Shown here piece after piece: positions 24,421 to 35,718 of a stretch of 64,000 nucleotides of DNA (its first letter is position 1; every line of letters starts with the position of its first letter). This DNA comes from Sclerodactyla briareus (lineage: Eukaryota > Echinodermata > Holothuroidea > Dendrochirotida > Sclerodactylidae), in NCBI GenBank assembly GCA_026419785.1, contig JAODTK010005605.1, positions 310,001 through 374,000 on the forward strand, read 5' to 3'. The translations under genes were made by a program, and so were the position numbers. The notes beneath the pieces were generated by a model that had not been told where the DNA came from, did no database searches, and saw only the letters and a program-made list of their open reading frames with translations.

Positions 24421-25250
24421 GATGAAGATCGAAAGTACATGTCCTTTACACAACGTCCGTTCCAGTGTCCTGTGGGGCTGAAAAATATTGAAAAGCATCC
24501 ACACAAAGACCACATGTCCTCATGTCCGAAACCGATTGTCCAAAATTTCCGCGCGCTGCGCGCGCAGACGACCTTTAGGCTAACTGTTGCTTCTATGGTG
24601 TCGTGAGCGATGCATTTCAAGTATATTCTGGCTTTTGTCCTCAATCAGAAACTAAGTGAGACTATGATTCCTATTTGTTTTTTTTTAAACACAGGTGATT
24701 CACATAAAATGTCCAATGATTATCCAGAGCGGTGGCGTTGCCTACCAGGCGGATGAGGATTCAGACTGCTCCAATAATTATGGAAGTAAGATAAAGCAAG
24801 TTTGCAGATAGGGAACAACGCTGGGCAAAGAATAGGCACAATCAGGCATACAACCTTCCCAAAGTGGATAAATGGCCACAATGTCAGCAGATTGTCGAAA
24901 GCCCTATGATTGAGCAAAAAGTGTGAATCTGGTCAGTTTGGACGTTTGTTTTGATTTTATCCAAGAATCAAGATCAAGGTTCACAGTGTGATCATAATTT
25001 GAGATCGTTTAAAATGATTCAATTATTGTCTAACGGAACAATAATTCGCGTTGGAAAATTGCCACTAATTCCAGAGTGCGGACCCCAGATGAAGATCTGG
25101 ACCCCCCATAGGGCCGAAAGTCGAAGGATTACCCATGTTTCATATCGGGTTCTCGAATTTTAAATCGAATGGCCAATGCATTAATTTTCAATGCGTTTTT
25201 CGTACCGGCGTTGTGTGATTTATGCGATGAATGCTTTCGATCATTTGTTC
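24421..25250. other. Unassigned, no gene seen
   Basis: One GCGCGCTGCGCGCGC palindrome at about 24551. No coding exon or element boundary can be supported. Confidence 0.35.
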
Positions 25251-25899
25251 ACTCGGAATAATATGAGAAGCCGAGCTTGGGGGGCAGGACTTGCCCCCCC
25301 CCCCCCCATTTGTCTGAGATGAAAATTCGGGCGAAAAAAAAAGCAAAGTGAAAAATTGAAAAAAATGCCTGAAAGTTTTCTGCTGACTTTTCGCGAATAA
25401 AATGAACCGGGAAAACATGCAAAAAGAAGCGCGCTGGTAGTCTCGACGACGGACTTGTAAAATTCGGCAAAAATATTTACTGCTCGACCAATTGGAAAGG
25501 TCCTGTACGCCTATGGTTTTTCCATGTCGATCCCCCAGGAACCGTTGGGGGCAGACCCCTGGGGATCCCACGCAAATGAGCCAGAGTAGAGAAGGTAATC
25601 AAAAAAATACCAAGTGTGATATGCGGTGGTAAAATCTTAAATATGCACAATGAAACTTTTTTGTGTCTGTCTGTTTCTCAAATCACACATGGAGGCGAGT
25701 GCTATCGAGTCTGGCAAGTGCCGTTTCCGGGATCTGGAGGTACGAAAAGCTAAAATCCTTCTGTACGCTTTGCGCCACCAATGGTGGCGCTCGCTTAGAT
25801 GGTCATGTGCATTCGATGTTTGTCCCCCCCCCACTTTTCAAAACGGATCGACGCCCATGCGAGTAAGAAAAGTAACTCAGTTTCTTGTTTTCGATTGTT

Positions 25900-26215
25900 T
25901 TTTGTTTGATTTCTCTCGTCAGTGCTTATTCTTTAGCGCTTTTGAGCAGACTAGCCGTCTGGATTCCAGCCCTTCAACAATATTTTACTGTTATTACGAT
26001 ACTCCCATTGATTAGTGGCCGGATGCCGTGTTCGGTTAGTCAAAGTAAGAAGGGGAGGGGGGGTTGTTTCTTTGTATGTTTACATCTTATTACTTGCATT
26101 TTATAGGGGGTCTACTTGTACAAGATTTGCTTTGATAGACCTCCTCTACAAACAATCACTATATTGCAATATGTACGGCTGTGCTATTTTGTGGAAATAA
26201 ATGAACTGAACTGAG
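25900..26215 (+). mobile_element. 3' end of a CR1/L2-like LINE
   Basis: The segment ends AATATGTACGGCTGTGCTATTTTGTGGAAATAAATGAACTGAACTGAG. A low-complexity 3' terminus of short tandem units (TGAAC TGAAC TGA) instead of a long poly-A is typical of CR1/L2-class LINEs. No RT peptide is legible upstream, so it is a 5'-truncated copy. A similar tail is at 56645-56892. Confidence 0.5.
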
Positions 26216-26257
26216 TCTATTTACCTACAAAGGAAATGGAAAAGCCATTTACAGGGG

Positions 26258-26600
26258 CGGATCCAGGATTTTCAGTTATAGGGGGCGCCAAAAATTGTCA
26301 AAATTAATATATTGGGAGAGATATGGGAGCGCAGGCAGGCGCGAAGCCCCCAAATCGGAGGGGGGGGGTTGCGCTGAATTCCCCTAGATACTGAAACTGT
26401 TTTTTGATGTATTCTAAACGCACGTATCTGCTCAGTGGCGTATGCCAGGAGCTTTTCAGTGGGGGCCATGGGGTGCCGGGTCCTGGGGAGTGGGGGGGTG
26501 GGGGCAAGGCATATGAGGATGGACATCATGTGACCCCAAAATCTAAGCGGAGCGCACCGATTGGCGCGGAGCGCAGCAGAAAATTTCTGTCTGAGAGACT
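26258..26600. repeat. G-run-bounded interspersed repeats
   Basis: CAGGGGCGGATCCAGGATTTT at 26254 and CAGTGGCGTATGCCAGGAGC at about 26433 are typical outer edges of GC-ended non-autonomous elements. GGCGCGGAGCGCAGCAGAAAATTTC at about 26555 links it to the GGCGCTCCGC family at 14.4 and 25.8 kb. Confidence 0.5.
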
Positions 26601-28685
26601 CCCAGAGGGCGGGAGGAAACGGGCATTTCTCATGTATGTTGTTGAAGGAAAGCATATTAACCAAAAAATTTCTGAATGATTGTATCATGGATTCTGGAGG
26701 AACACCTGGTGGTCCATTAGAACAAGCTCCTGCATTTAAAGCACTTAACGTGGTACTAACGAGAATTTTTGCAAGGAGTGCATCCCAAATATACAGATGT
26801 TTGGTTGCCGTTGATGGACAAAAGTCTTCACAAAGATGTTCCACTGCGCGTATGGAATTTGACCCTTTTCCTACATACTCCGCAAATTCGAGATGAGTGA
26901 AGAACAATTGTTTTGGATGATATTGACGGTCAATCTGATATCACGAGAGGTCACCACTTGCACGCAACGAGCACACCATCAATTGCCCAGATCAAGGCTA
27001 AATTACGTGTTAGAGCTTCCTGGAGGGGGGGGGGGGGGGGGTACTATTATTTGTTTTTGGTGTACGTACACATGGGTTCATTTTGAGAAAAAAGAAGTTG
27101 TGAGAATGTATTTTCTCGCCAAACATCCCGATTAAGCCCACGAAAGAAGCTAGCCCCGCGAAAACGCCTGATCAAGCTGAAACCTTTCCTACTGATTGGA
27201 AAGATCCTGTGATGTAGAATGAGGGCCCTGCTAGAGAAAATTATGAAAAAGTTATATTTTGTCATTTGGTGTATGTATAAATACGATAACACGATCCCAC
27301 CAAACATGGCCATGTAAGTTTGTCTCTCATCCCATGGCATAGTACTTGTGGCACCTATAGCACAATACTTTAACCAGGAATGGATACAGATTTCTCCAAG
27401 AGGGGTGGAGCGTTTTTCGTGAGTGAATCGAGTAAAGACAGACCAAAACAATTTTTCCCATGTGCGCGCAGGCAACCGGTAAAAATCAGTATGAGAAACA
27501 TGGCCAAATAAACCGTTAATCAATTATTTCCGTCTTCACACAGTAAGTAGCTTATTACGAATGAAGGTCCTCGTGGCACATTTATCCACGCGTGAAGACG
27601 AAACAATGTAGCTACAAATTTGCCGACCGGAATGTTCCTCAATCAAAGAGATGTTTGTTCCCGCATTCAAAGCGCGTTGCCGCTCTAACGTTGGGAAATC
27701 CCCACAATGTCGTCGCAAATCATTATACCGGTTAGCCGTGGACAGCGCACTCGGCCGTACCTAATAGTAGAGGTTGCCGTGCCTAGATACGCGATCGCTT
27801 TTGAGCAGCTAAAAATACCTCAAAATACAAACCCATCCGCATCGTGTTGTTTCTTCTGGGGACAGATGGCAGATGGGGATGTGTAAACTTTAACTCACCG
27901 GCTCAGGGCCGGCCAAAAAAAAAAAAAAAAATCTTCTCGAAATGTTTTAGGGGGGCGCCACTTAAAAAATTCTTCTCAAATTTTTTTAGGGGGGCGGCCC
28001 CAACGGGATTCGCGCCTGCATTAAAGATAGGAGTGTTCCGAAAACTAGTTTGATCTGTGCTAATCAACTACGCGTTTTCATGGAATGGCGATCCTATTCA
28101 TATTTCAAGTGGAAAAAAATCTAGCTCTGAAAGTAGACACTCTCAGTGAAGCATGTTCAACCGTGTGTTCTTTCGTGAAAAGTTAGTGGAAACTGGAAAC
28201 TTGACGTATATTCTTAGCTCTGCTCCTTCATTGCTTTACTACATTATAGAAATGCATGATACAGCGATTGCTTCGGGATGAAGTTGTCTTGTATTTTTAG
28301 AGAACAGTGAGGCGACAGCCAGTCTGTTCGTAGCGTTCAGCCGCGCAGCGAAAATGTGTACTTTTGTGACATGTGTGTATGGTATAGTTAGAAGTAGTAT
28401 CTACTTAATCACCGTTAGTGGACAGGTGGAAGTGGTCGCTCAAAATTTGTGATCGATAACCCCAGATCTCTATTGTGTTACTTACATTAAGTTTGAACAA
28501 TGGACGTCACGAGGGAACCAAATTAATGTTGCCCTTGAGCGTACACAGCAATTGATGATTGTTCAGTGTAAAGTGAATTTTTCCTTGAAGCCAATGAATG
28601 CTTACATCTATATGTTCTTGTACCCATTCAAGGATTCACCCTGCTCGTCAACAGAGATTTGAAGAAGTAAATTTTGCGTTGACTT
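26601..28685. other. Unassigned, no gene recognised
   Basis: ORFs of 111 codons (plus, 26561-26896) and 211 codons (minus, 26272-26907) overlap on opposite strands, and neither has a known motif. About 27915-28000 holds two copies of an ATTCTTCTC-A-ATTTTTTTAGGGGGGCG-type segment. A G-run lies at 27026-27042. Confidence 0.3.
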
Positions 28686-28689
28686 TGCA

Positions 28690-29585
28690 TGTACAAGTTT
28701 TTTTCGTCCCCCCCCCGTGCTGTCATAAACAATTGCACGGTAAGTGCGGGCAGGCGGGGCGTTATCTGTGGAAATTGGAGGAGGGGGGGAAAAAGTTCTA
28801 GAAAACGTTCTTGAAGGAACTGATCGATGGTGTCCTTAAATTCAGGCCAGCCGCCACCATGCAGTAGACGCGTGGGGTACAAGGAAAATTTTCCTTTTAC
28901 AGACCCACTTCAGATTGCAGGAAACGGTAATGTCCCGCGCTGTTGGCAGGTGAGCAACGTCTCTAAAATTGGCAATAATGTCTTGTGGAAATTTGTATTT
29001 CAAGAACGTTCTTGAAGGAACTAATCGATGTTTCATTCTTACAATTTGGGCCAGCATCAGAGGTTTATCGTATAGGTTACAAGGAAATTTTGAGCTTTAC
29101 GAATTCCCCAGATTGCAGGGTAGCGGCACTTCCCGGAGAACCTTTATGGCAGTATGCAATCACTGAAATTGAAAATAAATCCGAAAAAATGATCGATGTT
29201 AATCCTTACATTTACGTCACGTGGTCTCCATTCCGACACAGCCATTGGTCTGGATTGGAGGCTGCAACCGCAGAGATGATTGAAAATTTGCTCTTGAACA
29301 TCACTGTCATGGAAACTGTGCGTGCATTTTTAGGACATTTGATTAAAAGGAATGGAGCCAGTCAGCAGTAAATTAGGTCATTTTTTCAGATTAGTGTTCC
29401 GCTCAAATTTTCGTCAAAGTTCTCATGTTCAGAATTGTTTCGCCCCGCTCCGCGTCTGTATAGTTCCATACGTCATCACGTCGTAAAACCATAATATAAT
29501 GTGCACGTCAGGCGACAAGGCCAATCTGGACAATAAGGATCAGAAGTATAGACTAAACTGTGTGTAGTGTTAAGAAAATGCAGTT
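28690..29585 (+). mobile_element. Element B copy 2
   Basis: About two and a half of the ~190 bp monomers (GATTGCAGGAAACGGTAATG, ATTTCAAGAACGTTCTTGAAGG, CTAATCGATGTTTCATTC) are followed by the same tail as copy 1 (TTTCAGATTAGTGTTCCGCTC, TTCTCATGTTCAGAATTGTTTCG, GCCCCGCTCCGCG, CAATAAGGATCAGAAGTATAG). It has the same orientation as copy 1, 6 kb away. Confidence 0.8.
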
Positions 29586-29589
29586 GGAT

Positions 29590-32160
29590 TCCTTGGGGAT
29601 TGTTGGAGTGGAAAAAGGGAAAAGGGGGGCGGGGGGCAAACATGAATGGAAGTCTAAACCAAATTCTCATCGTGGGCCTACCTATATGTTCACCCACACT
29701 TGCAATGGACACGAATGGACAAAAAAGCATAATTGCCAGAATCTGACGAAAGTTATTGTATACACGTGGGTACTGTTTTATACATGTAACGGAAAAAAAG
29801 ATAGGATAACAGGATATTTGATGATTGTCCCCCCCACCAAAAATATTGGGGGACATGCCCACCCCCCCTCCCACCGTGATCGCCCCGCCATGAGTCCGGA
29901 GATTTCTATTCGGTGAGAATAAAATTGGTATCCGGTTTGGGGGCAATTTGAATAGTCAGGAGGCTGCCTGCCACATTGCATTTTCCCCACAATACAAACG
30001 TTCACCTCCTACTGGAATATAGGAGAACTTCATGTTCCTCCCGTAGAAACTATACCGATTATAAAGCCTAGGCATGAACTATTTATTATAGCACCTGCGG
30101 AGGCTGCGGAGTAGCCTACTGTTCACGAGTCAAACAATGCATCTACCCAGAGTAGGCCGCTAACCAGATCGAGTTCACCCCACTACGGTGCTACACTGCT
30201 ACCCGATGCCATCACATTTACGATTATATGCTTCAATCGGTCGAGCCTGACATGCACACATACTCATAGGAGATCCACGTGCACGCACACACGCCCGCAA
30301 CACAGGGTGATCGCCAAGATTATTTTGACCTTAGCTTCTGAGGATCGGCTATCATTTGCGGACGAGCTCAAGCAAAAAATCACATGGAAGATAGACTGAT
30401 TACCAACTTGATGCAGTGACTGCTCGTTAGTGACGAGCACAGCCTATCTGAACAGGCTATGGCTGTTTCCATAGGTACAAATGTTGTATGAATAGGGAAA
30501 ATCAGCCCCGCGAAAGATTTTTAGCAGGGAATCCTAAATTAAACGAACGGAGGAATAACGAGTTTAACGACGTCACGGTATAATACATGGTTCTTCTACG
30601 TGAAAGGTCATTAGTATGGTACAACTCATTTTTAGAGGAATTAAATTCATTATGGGTAAGATATTCCATAGGCCCCTTTCGCAGTGATACGGCATCGATG
30701 CCACATTAGCACAGGTGGTATTCTGCTTACTCCGTGCTTGTTTTTTTTTTTTTTTCCCCATATATGGTGGAATCTTATGCTATGGAACTTTATTTCTGCA
30801 CACCATCAACAGATAACTCGGACACTTTCTACATTCGTGCGCGGGTGAATACAACTTTTATGGTGTCATGCCGCATCCACACCTTTTGAATCCTAGCCTT
30901 ATACAGCACTGTATTTCACACCACAAACGACAGGTGTAACCATCAACTTCGGGGACACTGTGCCGGTGGTCCTGGCACAGTGGTGGTTACTGGCTTCAGT
31001 TTCTTGGTGCAAGTTTCAGTTTGCACTATGAATTCCAAACAAGTGTATTCCAAACAAATAGGGGGGTAGGGGCAAATTAAATAGGCAGCAAAGCATGGGC
31101 GACAATCCCGGACCAATTTTGGGGGAAAGCGGCCATTCCCCCTCCCCGCTCCCCGTTCATAATTTGACGAAATCACCACTCATGCGTTGGAGGGATTGTA
31201 GAGAACTTAACCATCCCAAACAATATGCACATTCTACAGAAGTGAAACGTTAGAAAAACTGATTCTGATTTGAAAACTTTGTTTATAACATTGTACAGTT
31301 TATGGATGAAATAACATGGTCATATCTCGGTGTTATGGACTGCAAAAGAAGCAAATTTAAAAAAACAAACCCCATCGTATGAAACCTAAGAAAGGGGGTT
31401 AAAATGTCTGAAATTGACAAAACAGATCAAATTGCTGCTGATGAGACGAATGGTAACACAGTGAAAGTCCAGCAAGGCACAAAAAGATTTCAGCGATAGT
31501 ATGGTTAACAAAGGATGGGTAAGCGGTGGGAGGGGGGTGGGGTTGGGTAGTGGAGGATGAATGGTTTACATGAGAGACGAAGGTTAACAATGGAGGGAGT
31601 AGTATCAGGCGCTGCGCATTAGAACTTGTTTGATGCAAGTAGTCTAGGGTAGTAGGGCAGGTAAATACGATTCTACAGAACATTCAAAGTAGAGCATTCG
31701 TGTTGAATTCTGTCCTGGGGTATTCTGTTTCAAGTGGTATATTTAGTCGCCTCTCAAAAACATCACAAAGAACGAAAGATTAACTTTATAAGATGGGAAC
31801 TAGGGTGGGCACTGTGGATTTTCATATCCTGCATACCTAAAGGTTAGTGAAGCTATTATAGGTACCATAGTTACAGGAAAGGTGTAGACAATGGAAGGTG
31901 TCAATGATTACCACAGAAAGAACAGGGGAGGGAGTGGGGTACTGATAGGAGAGAGGGGATAGGTACAATGAGACAACATACGTTGGAGACCAGCATGGTA
32001 AAATGATGCATACAGATTTCCACACAGATTCATCGTAAATTCTCTGAGAAATGAAACAGTTTGATGCTAGTCCACCTCCAAAGTTTTTCCTCCTTCAACT
32101 GCTTAGCATTGATCCATAAGCTGCCAAAGAGCTGCAATATGAAGAGAGAAGGTGTAACTG
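29590..32160. other. Unassigned, repeats only
   Basis: A C/G-run hairpin lies at 29828-29890 and a CACACG-rich microsatellite flank at 30240-30340, related to the repeat at 7380-7625. There is a T-run at 30741-30756. No supported exon. Confidence 0.35.
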
Positions 32161-32217
32161 ACATACAGATTTGTTGTTCATGAAGATCTTGAGAATGAAG
32201 CTCTGAATCCTGCTACC

Positions 32218-32366
32218 ATGAGGCTCGATGTCTGGAGAAGTTATGTGGGACCTGCCATGAACCGTCTCTCCCACTTGAGCAGAAATGTCCTAGCTACCTC
32301 CACCCGCAGCCTCCTCTCTGGGCAATCAACCAAGGCACCAAGCATCAAGAAAAATGCAAGAAATAT
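32218..32366 (+). CDS. Candidate first coding exon, unknown protein
   Basis: The ATG at 32218 opens MRLDVWRSYVGPAMNRLSHL, continues for ~50 codons rich in Ser, Arg and Leu (RNVLATSTRSLLSG), and reaches a potential donor GTGAGC at 32367. The opposite strand has stops and the plus frame is open upstream for about 20 more codons. An amphipathic, basic N-terminus could suggest a mitochondrial presequence, but this is conjecture. No following exon was identified. It may equally be chance. Confidence 0.25.
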
Positions 32367-33035
32367 GTGAGCACCCAAGTGGAACTATAATGGTGTTCAG
32401 GGGTAATCAGAGTTTTGGTTTTCTCTTGTCACCTAAGTTTGTACAGCTGGTTGTTTGCCACCTAGTTACAGTGTCAATTCCAGGAGTTACTGCATTTCAG
32501 CAGGAGCAGAATAAGCCAAATCACTAAGAACTGGGCAGCTCGCCATGACAGTGTTGTTGTCTCCATCATCATCATCCTGATTAAAGTCTTTAAAGGGGAA
32601 GTCCAGCCAAAAATATTCAAATGTCATATGATTGTGGGCATTGCAAATCATACCGAACAAACCTTGTTTCATGTTCCTAGCATGTTCGGTATAAGTTATG
32701 ATTTTTTTGAGATTATGAATTCATCACTGTTAGTTGGCAATTTTTGCAAATTGGCAACATCTGATGAAGTCATATCTACCAATTTTGAAGAAAACGTTAA
32801 AAATGTGTTTAAACTTTTTTCCTTATAATTGGTACATATGACATCGTAGAAAAGTTGCCAGTTTGCCAAACTCACCAAATTATATGAAATTTTAGGAAGC
32901 CATATCTTCCCAACCGATCATGCTATACACCTGGAACAAGTGATATCTAATGATTTTTATTCTCTTTAACATTATAAAAATTGTAACACCAAAGAGAGTA
33001 TTAATTCGCTGGAATTTGCCCTTAAGTACTGACTA

Positions 33036-33245
33036 TCAATGGGTAAATGGTTTCTTGCAGCTCTCACAGAGAGTGCAGTTCCAGCAATCTCCATGTCCAG
33101 TACAGACCTCCTCATACCATGCCTCATTAGGGTCAAAAACGCCATCCATAACAGCCAGGTTGCCACCCCCGTTGTAGACAGGTTGGTTCATTTGGCGATA
33201 ATGTAACCAACCTTTTTGTTTTTCAAACATGTCACCACAACTTGT
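33036..33245 (-). CDS. Candidate terminal exon, cysteine-containing, unknown protein
   Basis: A potential acceptor (CAAAATTTCAG, AG at 33247-33246) opens a frame to a TGA at 33038-33036, 69 codons. The peptide includes SCGDMFEKQKGWLHYRQM, YNGGGNLAVMDGVFDPNEAW and VCTGHGDCWNCTLCESC. The residue composition looks coding and six Cys cluster at the C-terminus; a C-x-G-H-G-x-C core recalls EGF-like modules, but not enough to assign one. No upstream partner exon was found with confidence. It lies downstream of GTPBP1 on the same strand and could be in its 3' flank. Confidence 0.35.
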   Translation of the reverse strand, partial: TSCGDMFEKQKGWLHYRQMNQPVYNGGGNLAVMDGVFDPNEAWYEEVCTGHGDCWNCTLCESCKKPFTH

Positions 33246-35450
33246 CTGAAATTTTGAAATGACTATGCGGAATATTAATAGAAGTATGCATGACACATAG
33301 CTCCCGAAAGAGTGTATTAATCCTTTGAGACCCGATCAGTGATAGTGACCAAAATTTGGGCAGATGCGGGGGTCTCTAGACCGATAAGCTGCTACTGATT
33401 TTTTCTTAAATTTTACCAATGGATGTACAAATTTACCTAATTTACAAAAATAGCTGAAAAAACTTGGTCCTGTTGAAAAACATTATTTGTATTTTGCCCA
33501 ATTTTGACACATTTTGAGCCGATAAAGTAACTGGTGAAAACCAAACAATGCTTTGATTAAGATTGCTGCGGCCACCTGCCTATGAACCTAGACTTGTTTT
33601 ATAAGATATTGCACAACAGAGGATCAAACCTACACAAGGCTCACCCAAGGTGCAGCAAGGATGCAAACCTACTCGAGGCCAGCAAGGATGCAAACCTACT
33701 CAAAGCCTGGCAAGGATGCAGGCCGCAATAGTGGCAAACCAGGAAGTGCACAATTTTTTTTCAGCTGCGAATCGATCACCAGGTACATGAATGAGGCAAT
33801 GCCTCTTTGGTGTTACTTTAAAGTTGAAGGATAGTCGGGGGGGGGGGGGGGGAGGGGAAGGGGGTGATTACACACTGATGGCAACTTGCCAATTGCCTGT
33901 CTCATTTAGTCCCTGCTTCAATCCCTGATGCGGTGCACCCAGGGAGCAAGGCACAAGGTCCCATTCTTAATGATTGGTGTGAACTGACTTGTATTCTAAC
34001 CCAAATCTCTCAGGTGGTGAGTTGGGGCTCTGCCTACTGTTCTGACGGTTTTAAACCTCCCAGATTTATGGATTTGCCATGAGGCTCGCGGGATGTTTAG
34101 CTTGTCCCATGGCCAGATCTAAGAAACCTACAGGTTATAATGGCCATCAGGCTAGGCTAGGCACACTACATACACACTGCCATTGCAAACCAATGTTGCT
34201 GACATATAGGCTACTTCAATACCAAATGTGAGAATCGTGAGAATTGGGTTGCCTTCGGAAAACCCTATTTTTTTGCAGAATAAAACTTTTCCATACCTCG
34301 AATAACTTTATGGCCAGAAAGTTGCTTGAAATTGATTGCTATGCCATTCAACATTTCTAATCATTGAGGGGCCTCAGCTTAACATTTGGCGAGTTATTAC
34401 ACAGAGGTCCACCCTGTAGAGAGATCAGGAATGATAACGGTTGAAGCCTCTAAAAGCCTGAAGTAGTTTTCTGCAGTGTTGATCCTCCGATTTGTGTCCT
34501 CCACGACTCTCCTGAAGCTACCCAGGTATGTGGAGATTATGGACCTTGTATAGGGAAGCCTTATTAGGAGGTCCACCCCCCACCAGGTTTCGTGAACAGT
34601 GATGAATCGTTTGCCAAGACACTATAGACTTGGCGAATGGGGTTAATATGTTGAAAACCACAGTCAAGTTAAAAGCCCATATAAAAGCTTACATAATAGA
34701 TGGGAAGCCTGATTTTGGTATGAAAAACAGTCCCATGAAACAAAACAAAACACATCAGTTAAACAACGATTGTCATAGAAGGCAGCATTCGCTGCAATTG
34801 CAGATGTGAACAGATGATAGTTACATTGATTGTACTGTAATAGGTCCATGATGCGACAAAAATGGCTTCAAATTACACCAGATGAAAACAATCAGGTAGA
34901 AGGTCATTATGGAAGGCAACGGTATCGTTAGTGACACCCAACGGCCTCATGATGGAGGCCTTGTGTGACCAGTAAGAATTCTAAACTGCGAAGATGAACT
35001 TGTTTGATAAAGGACTATTAGCACATCGCTCAGCTGTAGAAAGATGATCACTATAGCAGGCTATAATAGCATACATCACGTCTAACACAATGGACAGCAT
35101 TGTATGTACAGTAGAGAGGTGGCTTGAAATGTGAGTAGTAACAGGCTCCTACCCAAAACAAAGCACATACAATCAGGTGACTGTAACATTACGGTATTGA
35201 TACATCACAAAACATGTAGCATTCGGGACATGCTCGGAAGGCAGACGAACAATACGTTTTGTACACTCGGGCATAGAAAACCGGGGACCTTTTGCAAATA
35301 TTGAAAACCATAGAAGGCCCGTCACCAGTCAAGAATAAAAATACTGTTAAGATTAAATGTGTTGAAAAGCTCCGCTTTGGTAAACTGAGAGGATGAGTCA
35401 CATCCGTGTATGCTAGTTTTTCTGATGCAGCACTTGCCCTGGTGAAAACC
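33246..35450. other. Unassigned region downstream of GTPBP1
   Basis: Probably 3' UTR or intergenic sequence. Three TACTCGAGGC/AGCAAGGATGCAAACC-type repeats lie at 33640-33730, and a G-run at 33838-33853. A minus-strand open frame at 34511-34397 after a plausible acceptor (FRRVVEDTNRRINTAENYFR) is noted but unassigned. Confidence 0.35.
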
Positions 35451-35681
35451 ATTATCCCTCTGAAGCTGAAAACTGCTGATAGTTAGGATAAGAGGAGGGG
35501 AGGGGGCTCGACCGGGCCTGCGGCAGTCTACGTCTTTGCCGTGGACCCCCCCTCTTGTGTCTCTGTCTGTTTTCGCTGGCTGCTGTTCTCTGTGGTAACC
35601 TCGGAGCATCCAGAGAGGTGAGGGTTTGGGGAGATGGTGCAGCAGCGCCACCGATGCTCTCCTCTGACCTTCTTGCTCTAG

Positions 35682-35718
35682 CTAGCCTCTTGCTCTACCC
35701 CGGCCCCGGTTCCGCCCC
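35682..35718 (-). CDS. GTPBP1: GTPBP1 terminal coding exon (Arg/Gly tail and stop)
   Basis: The acceptor is TTCTTTCTCAG (AG 35720-35719). In perfect phase with exon 11 it completes a CGG codon and reads [11 protein letters not shown] followed by TAG at 35684-35682. Human GTPBP1 also ends with a basic GGRRRGGQRHK-type tail. The 3' UTR continues to lower coordinates; its end was not determined. Confidence 0.8.

Noticed and set aside
26272..26907. 211-codon minus-strand ORF
   Set aside because: It crosses G/C-run repeat boundaries, overlaps a 111-codon ORF on the other strand and has no recognisable domain, so chance openness is more likely.
34397..34511. Minus-strand exon candidate (RRVVEDTNRRINTAENYF)
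   Set aside because: A plausible acceptor and open frame, but only 37 codons and no partner exon; mentioned in the region entry only.
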